Positions 1 through 10,644 are shown, counted from the first letter of the stretch. The stretch is DNA of 64,000 nucleotides from Chromohalobacter moromii (GCF_023091865.1 NZ_JAHXDI010000001.1:372001-436000), one strand, 5' to 3'. Made by a program: numbers and translations. Notes: generated from the sequence alone by a model not told the origin.

Positions 1-393
1 TTCATTGAGAAACACACCTTCCATGAAGCCCGCGCACCAATCGCCGATGGGCGTTTCCTCGGGGGCGATGTCGCCGAGCTCGAGATCGAACGGCAGTTCG
101 GGTAGATGACCGTGCTCGAGGGCTTCGATGGCGTTTTGCTTGAGCGTCTCGCAGAGGCCGAGAATCTGTTCGCGCTGCGCGGCGTCGGTGAACTGCGGCT
201 CGCCATGGTAAAGCTCGGCGACCCAGGTCGTGGCCGGTGTCTCGATCGGCGCGATCGCCAGCGCGACGAGGAAGCCGTGCGTGCCGATCAAGTCGAGCGC
301 TTCAGGGTCGACTTGGTCGGATTCAAGGAAATCGTCGAGAGTCTCGAGCGCTTCGTCGTCGAGCAGGGGCATGGGGGGCGACGTCTCGGACAT
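1..393 (-). CDS. YecA/UPF0149 family protein, 3' end cut by window edge
   Basis: 131 codons are visible with no stop, so the gene continues left of the window. The product begins MSETSPPMPLLDDEALETL and carries the pattern typical of the UPF0149 (YecA/YgfB-like) family: an acidic N-terminal helix, a 'GxxxALAIAPI' stretch near residues 45-55 and 'GDWCAGFMEGV' near 122-132. In this family the C-terminal part may add a SEC-C zinc motif; that part, if present, lies outside the window. Function is unclear in general; some members bind ribosome or Sec-related partners. The chosen ATG is followed by a second in-frame ATG seven codons later. It is transcribed away from the SprT-like gene 71 bases to the right, so the two share a short divergent promoter region. 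Confidence 0.8.
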   Translation of the reverse strand, partial: MSETSPPMPLLDDEALETLDDFLESDQVDPEALDLIGTHGFLVALAIAPIETPATTWVAELYHGEPQFTDAAQREQILGLCETLKQNAIEALEHGHLPELPFDLELGDIAPEETPIGDWCAGFMEGVFLNE

Positions 394-464
394 GATGGGC
401 CTCTTGCAGGGAGCGGTCGGTGAATGGTGGACGCCTGTCGCGTTGCGCGGCATTCTAGCATCCC

Positions 465-1031
465 ATGATGTCTGTCACCTTGCCCTCTCCCGATAACGAT
501 TGGTTAGTGTCGCTCGACGAGCCGGCTCTCCACGAGGCGCTGCTCGCGCGCGTCGAAGCGGCCTGGTGTGTCGCCCTCGAGGTCCATCCCTCACTGCCGC
601 GCCCCAAGGTATGGCTGGATCTACGCGGCAAGGGCGCCGGTCAGGCACACTTCGCCCGTGGCGGGCTGCGCTTCAATCCGGTCCTGCTGAGCGAGAATCG
701 CCAGGCGTTCATGGAAGACGTCGTGCCGCACGAAATGGCGCATTGGGTGGTCTTTCATCTCGAGGGGCCACCGGCGCGTCCGCACGGCCACGAATGGCGT
801 ACCGTCATGCAGAAGCTCTACGGTTTGCCGCCACGTACCACGCACCGTTTCGATGTCTCTCGGGCGAGTCCCGCGCCTTATCGTTATCGCTGTGACTGTG
901 ACACCGAGCATCGTTTCTCCGCGCGGCGCCACGCTCGGGCCCGACGCGGAACGGCGTACCGCTGTCGATATTGTCGACAGCGACTTCGCTTCGTTGCGCA
1001 AAAAGCTTGTGATAATGACGTAACTCAATGA
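465..1031 (+). CDS. sprT: SprT-like zinc metalloprotease
   Basis: A 188-residue protein with a zinc-protease motif HExxH at residues 89-93 (HEMAH) within a SprT-like domain (about residues 20-125), followed by a small C-terminal zinc-ribbon with CxC near 143-145 and CxxC near 167-170. These are the two parts of the SprT family (PF10263 plus a zinc-ribbon). Eukaryotic relatives (SPRTN) degrade DNA-protein crosslinks; the bacterial role is not established. The second residue is also Met, so the start could be three bases later; no strong ribosome binding site is visible. Length is close to the E. coli protein (about 165 residues). It is followed after 140 bases by acs, which has its own promoter-like region. 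Confidence 0.85.
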   Translation: MMSVTLPSPDNDWLVSLDEPALHEALLARVEAAWCVALEVHPSLPRPKVWLDLRGKGAGQAHFARGGLRFNPVLLSENRQAFMEDVVPHEMAHWVVFHLEGPPARPHGHEWRTVMQKLYGLPPRTTHRFDVSRASPAPYRYRCDCDTEHRFSARRHARARRGTAYRCRYCRQRLRFVAQKACDNDVTQ

Positions 1032-1051
1032 ATTAAAAAGGAAATTTGTTA

Positions 1052-1091
1052 ATACCAAGGTCTAATAGGGAGCCAGGGGGGCTAGGGGTAT
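1052..1091 (+). promoter_or_regulatory. acs upstream region with candidate CrbR-type motif
   Basis: The 140-base gap before acs holds ATACCAAGGT at 1052-1061, followed by a purine-rich stretch and ending in GGGGTAT at 1085-1091, so ATACC and GGTAT form a loosely spaced inverted pair. A near match, ATACCAAAGT, occurs on the minus strand at 12925-12934 upstream of the symporter operon. Since acs and the acetate symporter are the expected joint targets of CrbR, the shared element is a candidate regulator site. This is inferred from two matches only. Confidence 0.35.
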
Positions 1092-1171
1092 ATGCTGGTG
1101 GCACATTCTTGGACGGTCACGTTGGCAAGCGTGTGGCCGATCATCCATTTCTCGACCTTTGCGAGGAAGCC

Positions 1172-3121
<1,950 letters not shown>

Positions 3122-3204
3122 TACGCGTTGGGGTGGGTATCTAGCGTCGGTTCGTTCGACACGGGGCAGCACGCCAGCTTGCCTCGGGTACCCGCCCGAC
3201 TTTC

Positions 3205-3226
3205 GCCGGCCGATGGCCGGCTTTTT
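3205..3226 (+). terminator. Rho-independent terminator of acs
   Basis: A perfect 7-bp stem GCCGGCC/GGCCGGC with a three-base loop is followed at once by TTTTT. It lies 83 bases after the acs stop codon and separates acs from crbR. Confidence 0.9.
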
Positions 3227-3380
3227 CGTGCCACCAGGAACGTTCGGGGGTGCGTCGACGCAAGGCTTGGGTATTGTCTACAGCATGGGGTAACATGCTG
3301 AAAACAAGAAGTGAACCTGATGCTTGCCGATGACAATCGCGGCACGACCGTTCGCTCCAGGGGGATCCGGAGGAGACACA

Positions 3381-4043
3381 ATGGCTTTTGCCCAGAAATT
3401 CATCGTCGCCGATGACCACCCGCTATTTCGTGCCGCGCTCAACCAGGCGTTGCGCCAAGTAGCGCCACAGGCGGAGATCGTCGAAGCCGATACCATGGAG
3501 GCGACGTCCGACATGGTAATGCGCCATCCCGATGCCGACCTGATCTTGCTCGACTTGCACATGCCGGGTGCGCATGGCTTTTCGGGACTGATCCAACTGC
3601 GCGGTCAGTCGCCCGAGGTGCCCGTGGTCGTCATTTCGGGCAGCGAGGAGCCGCCCGTAGTGCGTCGTGCCATCGACTACGGTGCATCGGGTTTCATTCC
3701 CAAGTCCTCGTCGTTGGATGTTATCGCCGAGGCGATCCGACAAGTGCTCGAAGGGGAGGTCTGGTTGCCCGAGGAGATGGCCGATGTGCTCGGGGAGTCG
3801 AACGAAGATGAAGCGCGCTTTGCCGAAGCCATCGCCTCGCTGACACCCCAGCAGTTCCGGGTACTTAACATGTTGAACGAAGGTCTGCTCAACAAACAGA
3901 TCGCCTATGAACTCAACGTGTCGGAGGCGACCATCAAAGCGCATGTCACGGCGATTCTCCGCAAACTGGGTGTGCATTCGCGCACACAGGCGGTCATCGC
4001 CGCACAGAAGCTCGAGGTCGAACCGCCCAAGGTCGAGTCCTAG
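3381..4043 (+). CDS. crbR: LuxR-family response regulator of the CrbR/ErdR type
   Basis: A 220-residue two-domain regulator. The receiver domain (about 5-125) has the acidic pair D11-D12, the phospho-acceptor D58 in LLDLHMPG and the usual late lysine in 'GFIPKSSS'. The C-terminal LuxR/GerE helix-turn-helix (about 150-212) includes 'GLLNKQIAYELNVSEATIKAH'-like recognition helices. In Vibrio and Pseudomonas, CrbR works with CrbS to activate acs and acetate uptake genes. Its position beside acs, with a CrbS-type kinase nearby, supports the name. The ATG at 3381 is chosen over an upstream one at 3324 because AGGAG lies eight bases before it and the receiver domain begins directly after. A 14-bp hairpin follows the gene. 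Confidence 0.85.
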   Translation: MAFAQKFIVADDHPLFRAALNQALRQVAPQAEIVEADTMEATSDMVMRHPDADLILLDLHMPGAHGFSGLIQLRGQSPEVPVVVISGSEEPPVVRRAIDYGASGFIPKSSSLDVIAEAIRQVLEGEVWLPEEMADVLGESNEDEARFAEAIASLTPQQFRVLNMLNEGLLNKQIAYELNVSEATIKAHVTAILRKLGVHSRTQAVIAAQKLEVEPPKVES

Positions 4044-4086
4044 GCTGTCTTGGCGACAGCATACGAGACGAGGCCATGTGAGAGGC

Positions 4087-4124
4087 AAGAAGCCGTTCCC
4101 GTCGCTTAATGGGAGCGGCTTCTT
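4087..4124 (+). terminator. Hairpin terminator between convergent crbR and mntR
   Basis: A 14-bp stem, AAGAAGCCGTTCCC paired with GGGAGCGGCTTCTT (one G-U pair), surrounds a 10-base loop. It lies 44 bases after crbR and 45 bases from the mntR stop on the other strand. The 3' arm itself ends in CTTCTT rather than a pure T-run, so termination may be moderate. It may serve both strands. Confidence 0.7.
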
Positions 4125-4168
4125 CGTATCTGCGTATCAGAGCGTGCTCCCAAGGCTATCCAGGGGGC

Positions 4169-4588
4169 CTATGAATGCGATTGGCGGCGCAGGAAGTCGC
4201 GCATGGCGTTCACGGTTTCCTCACTACAGTGATGCTCGATGCCCTCGGAGTCGGCACGTGCTACTTCCTCGGGCACACCGAGCGCTCGCAAGGCATCGAG
4301 TACCACCCGGTGGCGTGCCATGACGCGCTTGGCGAGCGCATCTCCCTCGTCGGTCAGGAAGATTCCGCGGTAGGGACGAGCGACGGCAAGCCCGTCGCGT
4401 TTCAAGCGTGCGATGACTTTCGACACCGCCGCCGCGCTGACGCCGAAACACTCGGCCAGATCGCTGGCGCGCGCTTCGCCCAGTTGCGTATGCAGGTGCG
4501 CGATTTCCTCGACATAATCTTCGACCAATTCGGTCTGATGATCCTGCCGGACGCGTTTGAAATATTCGTGCTTGGGCTGAGACTTCAT
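4169..4588 (-). CDS. mntR: Manganese-responsive DtxR-family repressor MntR
   Basis: A 139-residue DtxR/MntR-type regulator: N-terminal winged helix (about 20-80, containing 'ASDLAECFGVSAAAVSKVIARL' with recognition helix) and a short C-terminal metal-binding and dimerisation domain with the conserved 'HHCSEETVNAM' segment, as in other MntR proteins that lack an SH3 domain. With Mn2+ bound, such proteins repress mntH. The start follows AGGGG at five bases. It lies 13 bases downstream of mntH on the same strand, so the two form an mntH-mntR operon and the repressor would be autoregulated through the palindromes upstream of mntH. Confidence 0.9.
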   Translation of the reverse strand: MKSQPKHEYFKRVRQDHQTELVEDYVEEIAHLHTQLGEARASDLAECFGVSAAAVSKVIARLKRDGLAVARPYRGIFLTDEGDALAKRVMARHRVVLDALRALGVPEEVARADSEGIEHHCSEETVNAMRDFLRRQSHS

Positions 4589-4601
4589 GCAACCCCTGCT
4601 T

Positions 4602-5882
4602 TCAGTGTCCCGTGAACGTAGAAAATAGCACGTACGCGTTGAGGGCGACGATCAACGTGCACACAATACCGCCCACCACGGTTACCGATTTGTGATTGAC
4701 TAGGTTGCCCATGATACGGCGATTGGCGGTGAAAAAAAGCAGTGGTATGAGAGCGAACGGTATTCCGAAGCTAAGAATCACCTGACTGGCGACCAAGGCC
4801 TTCTGCTCGGACACGCCAAGCATGATGATCACCAGCGCCGGCAGCATGGTCACTAGGCGGCGTAGCCACAGAGGGATCGTAAAAGACATGAAGCCTTGCA
4901 TGATCACCTGCCCCGAGAGCGTGCCGACGATGGACGACGATAGACCAGCGAGTAGTAAGGCGGCGCCGAAAACATGGCTGGCCGTGACCTGGCCGAGCAT
5001 CGGTGCCAGTAGTTTATAGCTGTCACTGATGGTGGCGACATCAAGATGGCCATTGGCATGAAAGGCTGCTGCCGCCATGGCCAGCATGCTGAGATTGATC
5101 ATGCCAGCGATGGCCATGCCGATGATGACATCCAGGCGGTAGTAACGCATCAAGCGCAATCGATGGGCGTCGTCTTTCACCTGAATCCGTTGCTGCGACA
5201 GTGCCGAGTGCAGGTAGATCACATGCGGCATGACCGTAGCGCCGAGTATGCCCGCCGCCAGGTAGAGCGAATAGCTATCCGGGAAGCCGGGAATGAGCAG
5301 ACCCTCGAGGAGCGGCGTCGGTTCCGGCCGGCTGAGCGCCAGCTCGAGGATGAAACCACCTGCCACGGCCAGAATCATGGCGCCGATGACGATTTCCATG
5401 AGTCGGAAGCCGTAGCGGTAGAGATGCAGCGCTAGATAGGTGATCGCCCCGGTGAGCAATGCGCCTTCCATCAATGACAACCCAAACAGCAGGTTGAAGG
5501 CCAGCGCCGCACCGAGAAACTCGGCGAGGTCGGTGGCGATGGCTACGATTTCTGCTTGTATCCAATAGCACCAGACCACGGGGCGTGGATAGCGTGCGCG
5601 AATCACTTGGGGCAGGTTGCGCCCGGTGGCCAGTCCCAGACGTGCTGACAGGGTCTGGATCAGCATGGCCATCAGATTGGCGACGAGCACTACCCACAGC
5701 AGAGTATAGCCGTAGCGCGAGCCCGCTTCGATATTGGTGGCGAAGTTGCCGGGATCGATATAGGCCACCGCTGCGATCAGTGCGGGGCCGAAGAAGGCCG
5801 TCCATCCCCAGCGCTGTGCCTTCCCGTTGAGTGTCGACGCCGCTTGCGCGCGTATTGCGCTGTCAGAAATTGTACTCAGCAT
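4602..5882 (-). CDS. mntH: Nramp-type manganese/divalent metal:H+ symporter MntH
   Basis: A 426-residue inner-membrane transporter importing Mn2+ (and Fe2+) with protons. Nramp signatures are clear: the metal-site DPGN motif in helix 1 (AAVAYIDPGNFATN) and the helix-6 motif MPH in 'GATVMPHVIYLHSAL'. About eleven hydrophobic segments can be counted and the length is typical of bacterial MntH (about 410-430). The start ATG at 5882 has only a weak upstream GAG. The preceding 55 bases hold two strong palindromes likely to be the MntR operator. It is cotranscribed with mntR. Confidence 0.95.
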   Translation of the reverse strand: MLSTISDSAIRAQAASTLNGKAQRWGWTAFFGPALIAAVAYIDPGNFATNIEAGSRYGYTLLWVVLVANLMAMLIQTLSARLGLATGRNLPQVIRARYPRPVVWCYWIQAEIVAIATDLAEFLGAALAFNLLFGLSLMEGALLTGAITYLALHLYRYGFRLMEIVIGAMILAVAGGFILELALSRPEPTPLLEGLLIPGFPDSYSLYLAAGILGATVMPHVIYLHSALSQQRIQVKDDAHRLRLMRYYRLDVIIGMAIAGMINLSMLAMAAAAFHANGHLDVATISDSYKLLAPMLGQVTASHVFGAALLLAGLSSSIVGTLSGQVIMQGFMSFTIPLWLRRLVTMLPALVIIMLGVSEQKALVASQVILSFGIPFALIPLLFFTANRRIMGNLVNHKSVTVVGGIVCTLIVALNAYVLFSTFTGH

Positions 5883-5890
5883 GGTAGCGA

Positions 5891-5937
5891 CTCTAAGTTA
5901 ACCATGGTTAATCGAATGTCTGAAGGTTAACTTAGAG
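5891..5937 (-). promoter_or_regulatory. Candidate MntR operator upstream of mntH
   Basis: CTCTAAGTTAACC at 5891-5903 and its exact reverse complement at 5925-5937 form a perfect 13-bp inverted repeat separated by 21 bases. Overlapping the left arm, TTAACCATGGTTAA at 5899-5912 is itself a perfect 14-bp palindrome. TTAACC therefore occurs three times within 9-55 bases of the mntH start. Position and symmetry fit a repressor site; binding by MntR is inferred. Confidence 0.6.
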
Positions 5938-6018
5938 GCCCTAGGTTGACCAATAGCCCTTGTCCCAAGAGTCGATTGAGTTTGACTATTAGTTGCATCC
6001 GAAGTTACCCGCGCACGC

Positions 6019-9000
6019 TTAGGTATCCTGTCGAACGGCGCGGTTGGCTTGCAGGGTGCGTGTCAAAAGCGCCCGCAAGGCGGCGGGGCGCACCGGTTTG
6101 AGCAGCAACTGATAGCCATTGCGACGGATCTCCTCGGCGACCTCGTCGGTACGGTCGGCGGTGATCACGATACCTGGAACGGGGCCTTCACAGAGTTCCT
6201 CGAGCGCTTCCAAGGCCATCAAGCCGGTGACCTCGTTGTCCAGATGGTAATCGGCGAGAATAGCCTCGGGATCGCTATCCAGATGCCGCAGCACCGACTT
6301 GGCGCCGCCGATGGACGTGGCGGTGAATACTTCACACTCCCAGCCCTCGAGCATCGCTTTCATGCCCTCGAGAATCAGGGTCTCGTTGTCGATACACAGG
6401 ATTCTGGCGCCCGCGAGTTTGTTGCCGGGACGCCGCGTGGGTGTGTCCTCGGCGCTCTTTTCCTGTTGACGCCCTTCGACGCGAGGCACCGACACTGAAA
6501 AGACGGTGCCGACATTTTCCCACGAACGAATCTTGATGGGATGCTCGAGCACTCGGCTCATACGGTCGGCGATGGATAACCCGAGCCCCAGGCCTTTCTC
6601 GCTTTCCTTATGACGCGAGGCCTGATCGAGGCGACGAAATTCCTGGAAGATTTCCGTCTGCTTGGCCTCGGGAATGCCCGGACCGGTATCCCAGACCTCG
6701 ATGCTTAATTGCTCGCCCTGGCGCCGGCAACCCAGCAGCACCCGCCCCTGCTGTGTATAGCGCAGCGCGTTGGAGAGGAAATTTTGCACGATGCGTCGTA
6801 ACATCTGGGCGTCGCTGTCCACCCAGGTCCCAGTAGCAACGACATCCAGGTCGAGCCCACGATCCGTCGCCATGACTTCGAACTCGGCGCGCAGCGGGCG
6901 CAGGATGTCGGTCAACGGGAACTGTGTGCGACGGGGTGTCAGGGCGCCGGCATCGAGTTTGGAGATGTCGAGCAACGTGCTCAAAAGCTCCTCGGCAGCC
7001 TGTAGCGAATTGTCGATATGGCCGATGGTATGACGCAGCTCATCGGCCTCGACCTGCTGCCCCAGTGCCGAGGTGAAAAGACGCGCGGCGTTTAGCGGTT
7101 GGAGCAGGTCATGACTGGCGGCGGCCAGAAAGCGTGTCTTCGAGGCGTTGGCCTCCTCGGCGACCTGCTTGGCTTGGCGCAGCGCCGACTCGGCCTCGGC
7201 GCGCACACGGTTTTCCTGGCGCAGGGCGGCGTTGGCTTCCGACAGCGCCTGGGTCCGCTCGCGGACGCGTTCCTCGAGATTTTCGTTGGTTTCGCGCAGG
7301 GCAATTTCGGCCAGGCGGCGCTCGGTGATGTCCTGATAGAGGGCGAAGAACCCGAGTACGCTTTCGCCTTCGCCGAAGTGGGGCGTGTAGGTCACCAGCA
7401 TGTAGCGTACGCCGCCGTCGCCGTCGTCCTGTGAGATTTCGAAGCTCACCCGCTCGCCAGCCAGAACACGATGCATCCACGGCGAACGCTCGCGGATGAC
7501 CTGGGCGGGCATGACGTGGTCGAAACGCTCGCCGATCGCTTCGTTGCGATCGATGCCCATCGCCGCTTCATAGGCACGATTGGTGAAGAGGTAGCGGCAT
7601 TCCTTGTCGAAATAGGCGATCAGCGCCGGCACATTGTCGGTGTAGATGCGAATGTTGTTCTCGGAGCGGATCAGCGCCTCTTCGGTGCGCTTTTGCTGGG
7701 TAATGTCCTGATAGGTGTAGACGAATCCACCGCCTGGCATGGGATTGCCCTGAACCTCGAGCACCGTGCCATCCTGGCGGTAACGCACGTAGCGGTGCGG
7801 TTGCCCCTGGCGGATGTTGTCCATCAAGAGTTCTACGTGTTCCTCGGGGTCGCCGGGACCGTATTCGCCGTTATGCGCGTTGTAGCGGAGGATCTTGTCG
7901 AACGGCGCGTTGACTCGGATCAGACTGTCGGGGAAACGAAACAGCTCCAGATAACGCTGGTTCCACACCACCAGACGCGCGTTCTGATCGATCACGCTGA
8001 TGCCCTGGTTGATGTTCTCGATGGTTGCTTGCAGCAAGGCGCGGTTGAACTCCAGCACCTGCGAGGCTTCGTCGACGATCGAGATGACATCGGAGATGCC
8101 GATGCCGCGCCCTTGCAGCGCCGAATTGACCACAATGCGTGCCGAGGATGCCCCGAGTACCGACGACAATAGCCGTTCGGTGAACTGAATGACGTCGATC
8201 GAGGCGCGGGTATTGTCGTCCACGGACTGGCCGCCACGGCGTGAATAGTCCTCGAAGGCACGCTGTACCTGGCTGGTGCCCAAGAAGCGCTCGCAGAGGA
8301 CCTTGAGATCACCCACCGTGGTAGCACCGGTCCAGGGGCGGTTGACCGAGGTCTGGCGAGTTTCGACGCTATCGACGAATAATGATGCCTGGATGCGCTC
8401 GACGACGCGCTGTGGGGTGATCTGCGAGACAAAGATGTAGCAGAACAGGTTGAGTCCCAAGGACAACATGACGCCATGGGTGAAACTGTCACCGACGTTG
8501 AGCCCGAACAGATGCGTCGGTGCCAGCCAGTCGAGCCCCAAGGGGCCGCTGGTCAACCAGGTCATCGGCAGCAATTCGGCCTGCACCAGGGCCGGCAGCA
8601 GCAGGGTGTAGGCCCATACCGCGAAGCCGACGTTCATGCCGGCGATCACACCGAGACGATTGCCGCGTTTCCAGTACAAGCCGCCCAGCAAAGCAGGCGC
8701 GAACTGGGCGGCCGCAGCGAACGACAGCATGCCCGTCGAGGCCAAGGTGCTGTATTCGGCGATCAGGCGATAAAAGATGTAGGCCAGCAGCAGGATGACG
8801 ACGATGGTCGCACGTCGTGCTCGTAGCACCAGCTTGGCGTAGTCGCCTTCGGTGACGAACCAGCGTAGACGGAACAGTACCGGAATGATGATCTCGTTGG
8901 AGATCATGATCGACACCGCCACGGCGGCCATGATGACCATGCCGGTCGCTGCCGAGAGCCCGCCGATGAAGGTGAGTAGTCCCAGCCATTCGCTGCCGCC

Positions 9001-9969
9001 GGCCATGGGTAGCGCCAGCATGAAGGTATCGGGGTTGACGTCGCCATCGGGAAACATCGTCAGGCCCGCTGCTGCGATGGGCAGCACGAAGAAGCCTATG
9101 GCGGCCAGATACACCGGAAATAGCCAGCGGGCGCGCTTGGCGTCGTCTGCGTGGGTGTTTTCGACCACGGCGAGGTGAAACTGGCGGGGCAGGCAGAAGA
9201 TCGCCAGCATCGCGAGTAGCGTCTGTGCCCAGAAGCCGTGGCCGAAATCCTGCTCAGTCAGTTGGCGCTGCAATTCTAGATGAGTATCGGCGCGGCCGAA
9301 CAGGTCGCCGAGGCCGTCGAACATGCCCCAAGTGACGTAGGCGCCGAGCACCAGGAAGGCGACCAGTTTGACCAGCGATTCGAAGGCGATGGCGTGAATC
9401 AGGCCCTCATGATGCTCGGTGGCATCGGTATGTCGCGTGCCGAAGAGAATGGCGAACAGCGCCATGACGGCGGCGATATAGAAGGCCGTATCGCCGAACA
9501 CAGGGGCACGCGTCAGGTCGGCGCTGTCGGTCAAAACGGTGAATGCCGAGGCCACGGCCTTCAGTTGCAAGGCAATGTAGGGCAGTGTGCCGATCAAGGC
9601 CACGAGGCTGGCGAATGCCGCCAATGACTGGGTCTTGCCATAGCGTGAGGCGATGAAGTCGGCGATCGAAGTCACGTTCTGGCGTTTGGCGACGCGGATC
9701 ATCTTGGCCAATACGGGCCAGAACAGCAGGAAGGTCAGGATCGGACCGACAAAGATGCTGGCGAATGACCAGCCCGACGTAGCAGCCTCGCCGACGGCGC
9801 CATAGAACGTCCACGACGTACAGTAGACCGCCAGCGCGAGGCTGTAGACGATGGGGCGCCGTCTGCCCGGTCCATGGCGCTTGGCTTGGCTATCGCCACG
9901 CCAGGCGATGGCAAACAATACGGCAATGTAGATCAGCGATATGACGATCAGTAGCCAGCCAGCAAACAT
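6019..9969 (-). CDS. crbS: CrbS-type hybrid histidine kinase with sodium:solute symporter domain
   Basis: A 1316-residue membrane sensor. Order: an SSS/SLC5-like membrane domain of about a dozen helices (about 1-520), a linker, two PAS domains (about 640-770 and 780-900), a coiled-coil 'ETNENLEERVRERTQAL' segment, the histidine-kinase core with phospho-accepting H953 (SHDLLQPLNAARLF), N box NFLSNALRYT, G1 DTGPGIP and G2 GLGLGLS, and a C-terminal receiver with D1240 (ILADYHLD). In Vibrio and Pseudomonas CrbS signals through CrbR to turn on acs, and the transporter domain is thought to sense or move the substrate. GGGGAG precedes the ATG. It follows the small gene 10036-10551 by 66 bases and is likely cotranscribed with it. 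Confidence 0.9.
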   Translation of the reverse strand: MFAGWLLIVISLIYIAVLFAIAWRGDSQAKRHGPGRRRPIVYSLALAVYCTSWTFYGAVGEAATSGWSFASIFVGPILTFLLFWPVLAKMIRVAKRQNVTSIADFIASRYGKTQSLAAFASLVALIGTLPYIALQLKAVASAFTVLTDSADLTRAPVFGDTAFYIAAVMALFAILFGTRHTDATEHHEGLIHAIAFESLVKLVAFLVLGAYVTWGMFDGLGDLFGRADTHLELQRQLTEQDFGHGFWAQTLLAMLAIFCLPRQFHLAVVENTHADDAKRARWLFPVYLAAIGFFVLPIAAAGLTMFPDGDVNPDTFMLALPMAGGSEWLGLLTFIGGLSAATGMVIMAAVAVSIMISNEIIIPVLFRLRWFVTEGDYAKLVLRARRATIVVILLLAYIFYRLIAEYSTLASTGMLSFAAAAQFAPALLGGLYWKRGNRLGVIAGMNVGFAVWAYTLLLPALVQAELLPMTWLTSGPLGLDWLAPTHLFGLNVGDSFTHGVMLSLGLNLFCYIFVSQITPQRVVERIQASLFVDSVETRQTSVNRPWTGATTVGDLKVLCERFLGTSQVQRAFEDYSRRGGQSVDDNTRASIDVIQFTERLLSSVLGASSARIVVNSALQGRGIGISDVISIVDEASQVLEFNRALLQATIENINQGISVIDQNARLVVWNQRYLELFRFPDSLIRVNAPFDKILRYNAHNGEYGPGDPEEHVELLMDNIRQGQPHRYVRYRQDGTVLEVQGNPMPGGGFVYTYQDITQQKRTEEALIRSENNIRIYTDNVPALIAYFDKECRYLFTNRAYEAAMGIDRNEAIGERFDHVMPAQVIRERSPWMHRVLAGERVSFEISQDDGDGGVRYMLVTYTPHFGEGESVLGFFALYQDITERRLAEIALRETNENLEERVRERTQALSEANAALRQENRVRAEAESALRQAKQVAEEANASKTRFLAAASHDLLQPLNAARLFTSALGQQVEADELRHTIGHIDNSLQAAEELLSTLLDISKLDAGALTPRRTQFPLTDILRPLRAEFEVMATDRGLDLDVVATGTWVDSDAQMLRRIVQNFLSNALRYTQQGRVLLGCRRQGEQLSIEVWDTGPGIPEAKQTEIFQEFRRLDQASRHKESEKGLGLGLSIADRMSRVLEHPIKIRSWENVGTVFSVSVPRVEGRQQEKSAEDTPTRRPGNKLAGARILCIDNETLILEGMKAMLEGWECEVFTATSIGGAKSVLRHLDSDPEAILADYHLDNEVTGLMALEALEELCEGPVPGIVITADRTDEVAEEIRRNGYQLLLKPVRPAALRALLTRTLQANRAVRQDT

Positions 9970-10035
9970 GCTCTCTCCCCTATGTTTGCGGCCATTCTAG
10001 GGTAATCCGCTGGCGCGCGTCAGTCGTCCGTATGC

Positions 10036-10551
10036 TCAGGAGGTTTCACACAGGGTCTGGTAAAGCGGGTTCTCGGTGCCAATATCGTGCAGCGCTGAGG
10101 CGTCTGGTTGACGCTCATCGCCGATTAGCGGCACCCATTCCCGTTCGCTGCAGTTCATCAGATAGGTCTGGTGGGTTACGCGATCCGTGACCTGTTTCTC
10201 GAAACGATAGAGGATGAATTCCACCATGCGTTGGCCGTGGGCCTCGGTGGTGCGTAAATGATCGCGATCGATCACCTCGAAGGCGACGGGTAAGGGGTAT
10301 AGGTACGTCCATGGCCGCCAAAACATCGAATCGTATTCGACATCGACGACCTCGGCGGAGTCGGGCAGTTGCTGCTGTTTGGTGGCTAGCCAACTGTATT
10401 CATAGTAGATCTGATAGCTGAGCATTCCTACGCCTGCTAGTGCCGGCACGATCCAGCGGGGTAAGCGCTTGCCGCTGAGCTGCCGCAGGATCAACCCGAT
10501 CCCGGCCGCGCCGAGGCCGGCAAATATCACCGCTATCAATTGCCAAATCAT
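10036..10551 (-). CDS. Uncharacterised two-helix membrane protein of the acetate locus
   Basis: 171 residues; family not recognised. Two hydrophobic helices (about 2-24 and 32-50) form a hairpin at the N-terminus, separated by a short basic loop (RQLSGKRLPR). The rest is a soluble, polar domain of about 120 residues with many aromatic residues near 75-90 and a single paired-cysteine possibility (Cys in 'MNCSE' and the C-terminal 'TLCETS'). The start is placed at 10551, where GGAGA lies five bases upstream, rather than at the in-frame ATG 15 bases earlier. It sits between the symporter and crbS, all on the same strand, with a terminator-like hairpin separating it from the symporter. The context suggests a role with CrbS or acetate transport, which is inference only. 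Confidence 0.8.
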   Translation of the reverse strand: MIWQLIAVIFAGLGAAGIGLILRQLSGKRLPRWIVPALAGVGMLSYQIYYEYSWLATKQQQLPDSAEVVDVEYDSMFWRPWTYLYPLPVAFEVIDRDHLRTTEAHGQRMVEFILYRFEKQVTDRVTHQTYLMNCSEREWVPLIGDERQPDASALHDIGTENPLYQTLCETS

Positions 10552-10566
10552 AATGTCTCCCTGCAA

Positions 10567-10597
10567 CGAAATCGGGCCTCCCCCTGGGAAGCCCGAT
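10567..10597 (-). terminator. Hairpin after the symporter gene
   Basis: On the minus strand ATCGGGC plus TTCCC pairs with GGGAG plus GCCCGAT (12-bp stem, short loop), followed by TTCGTT. It lies 48 bases beyond the symporter stop. The weak T-run suggests attenuation rather than full stop, so some readthrough into the downstream gene and crbS is possible. Confidence 0.65.
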
Positions 10598-10644
10598 AGT
10601 GTGATCCCGTGGCCCGGGCCCGCCGAGCCAGTGGGTATTATGGC

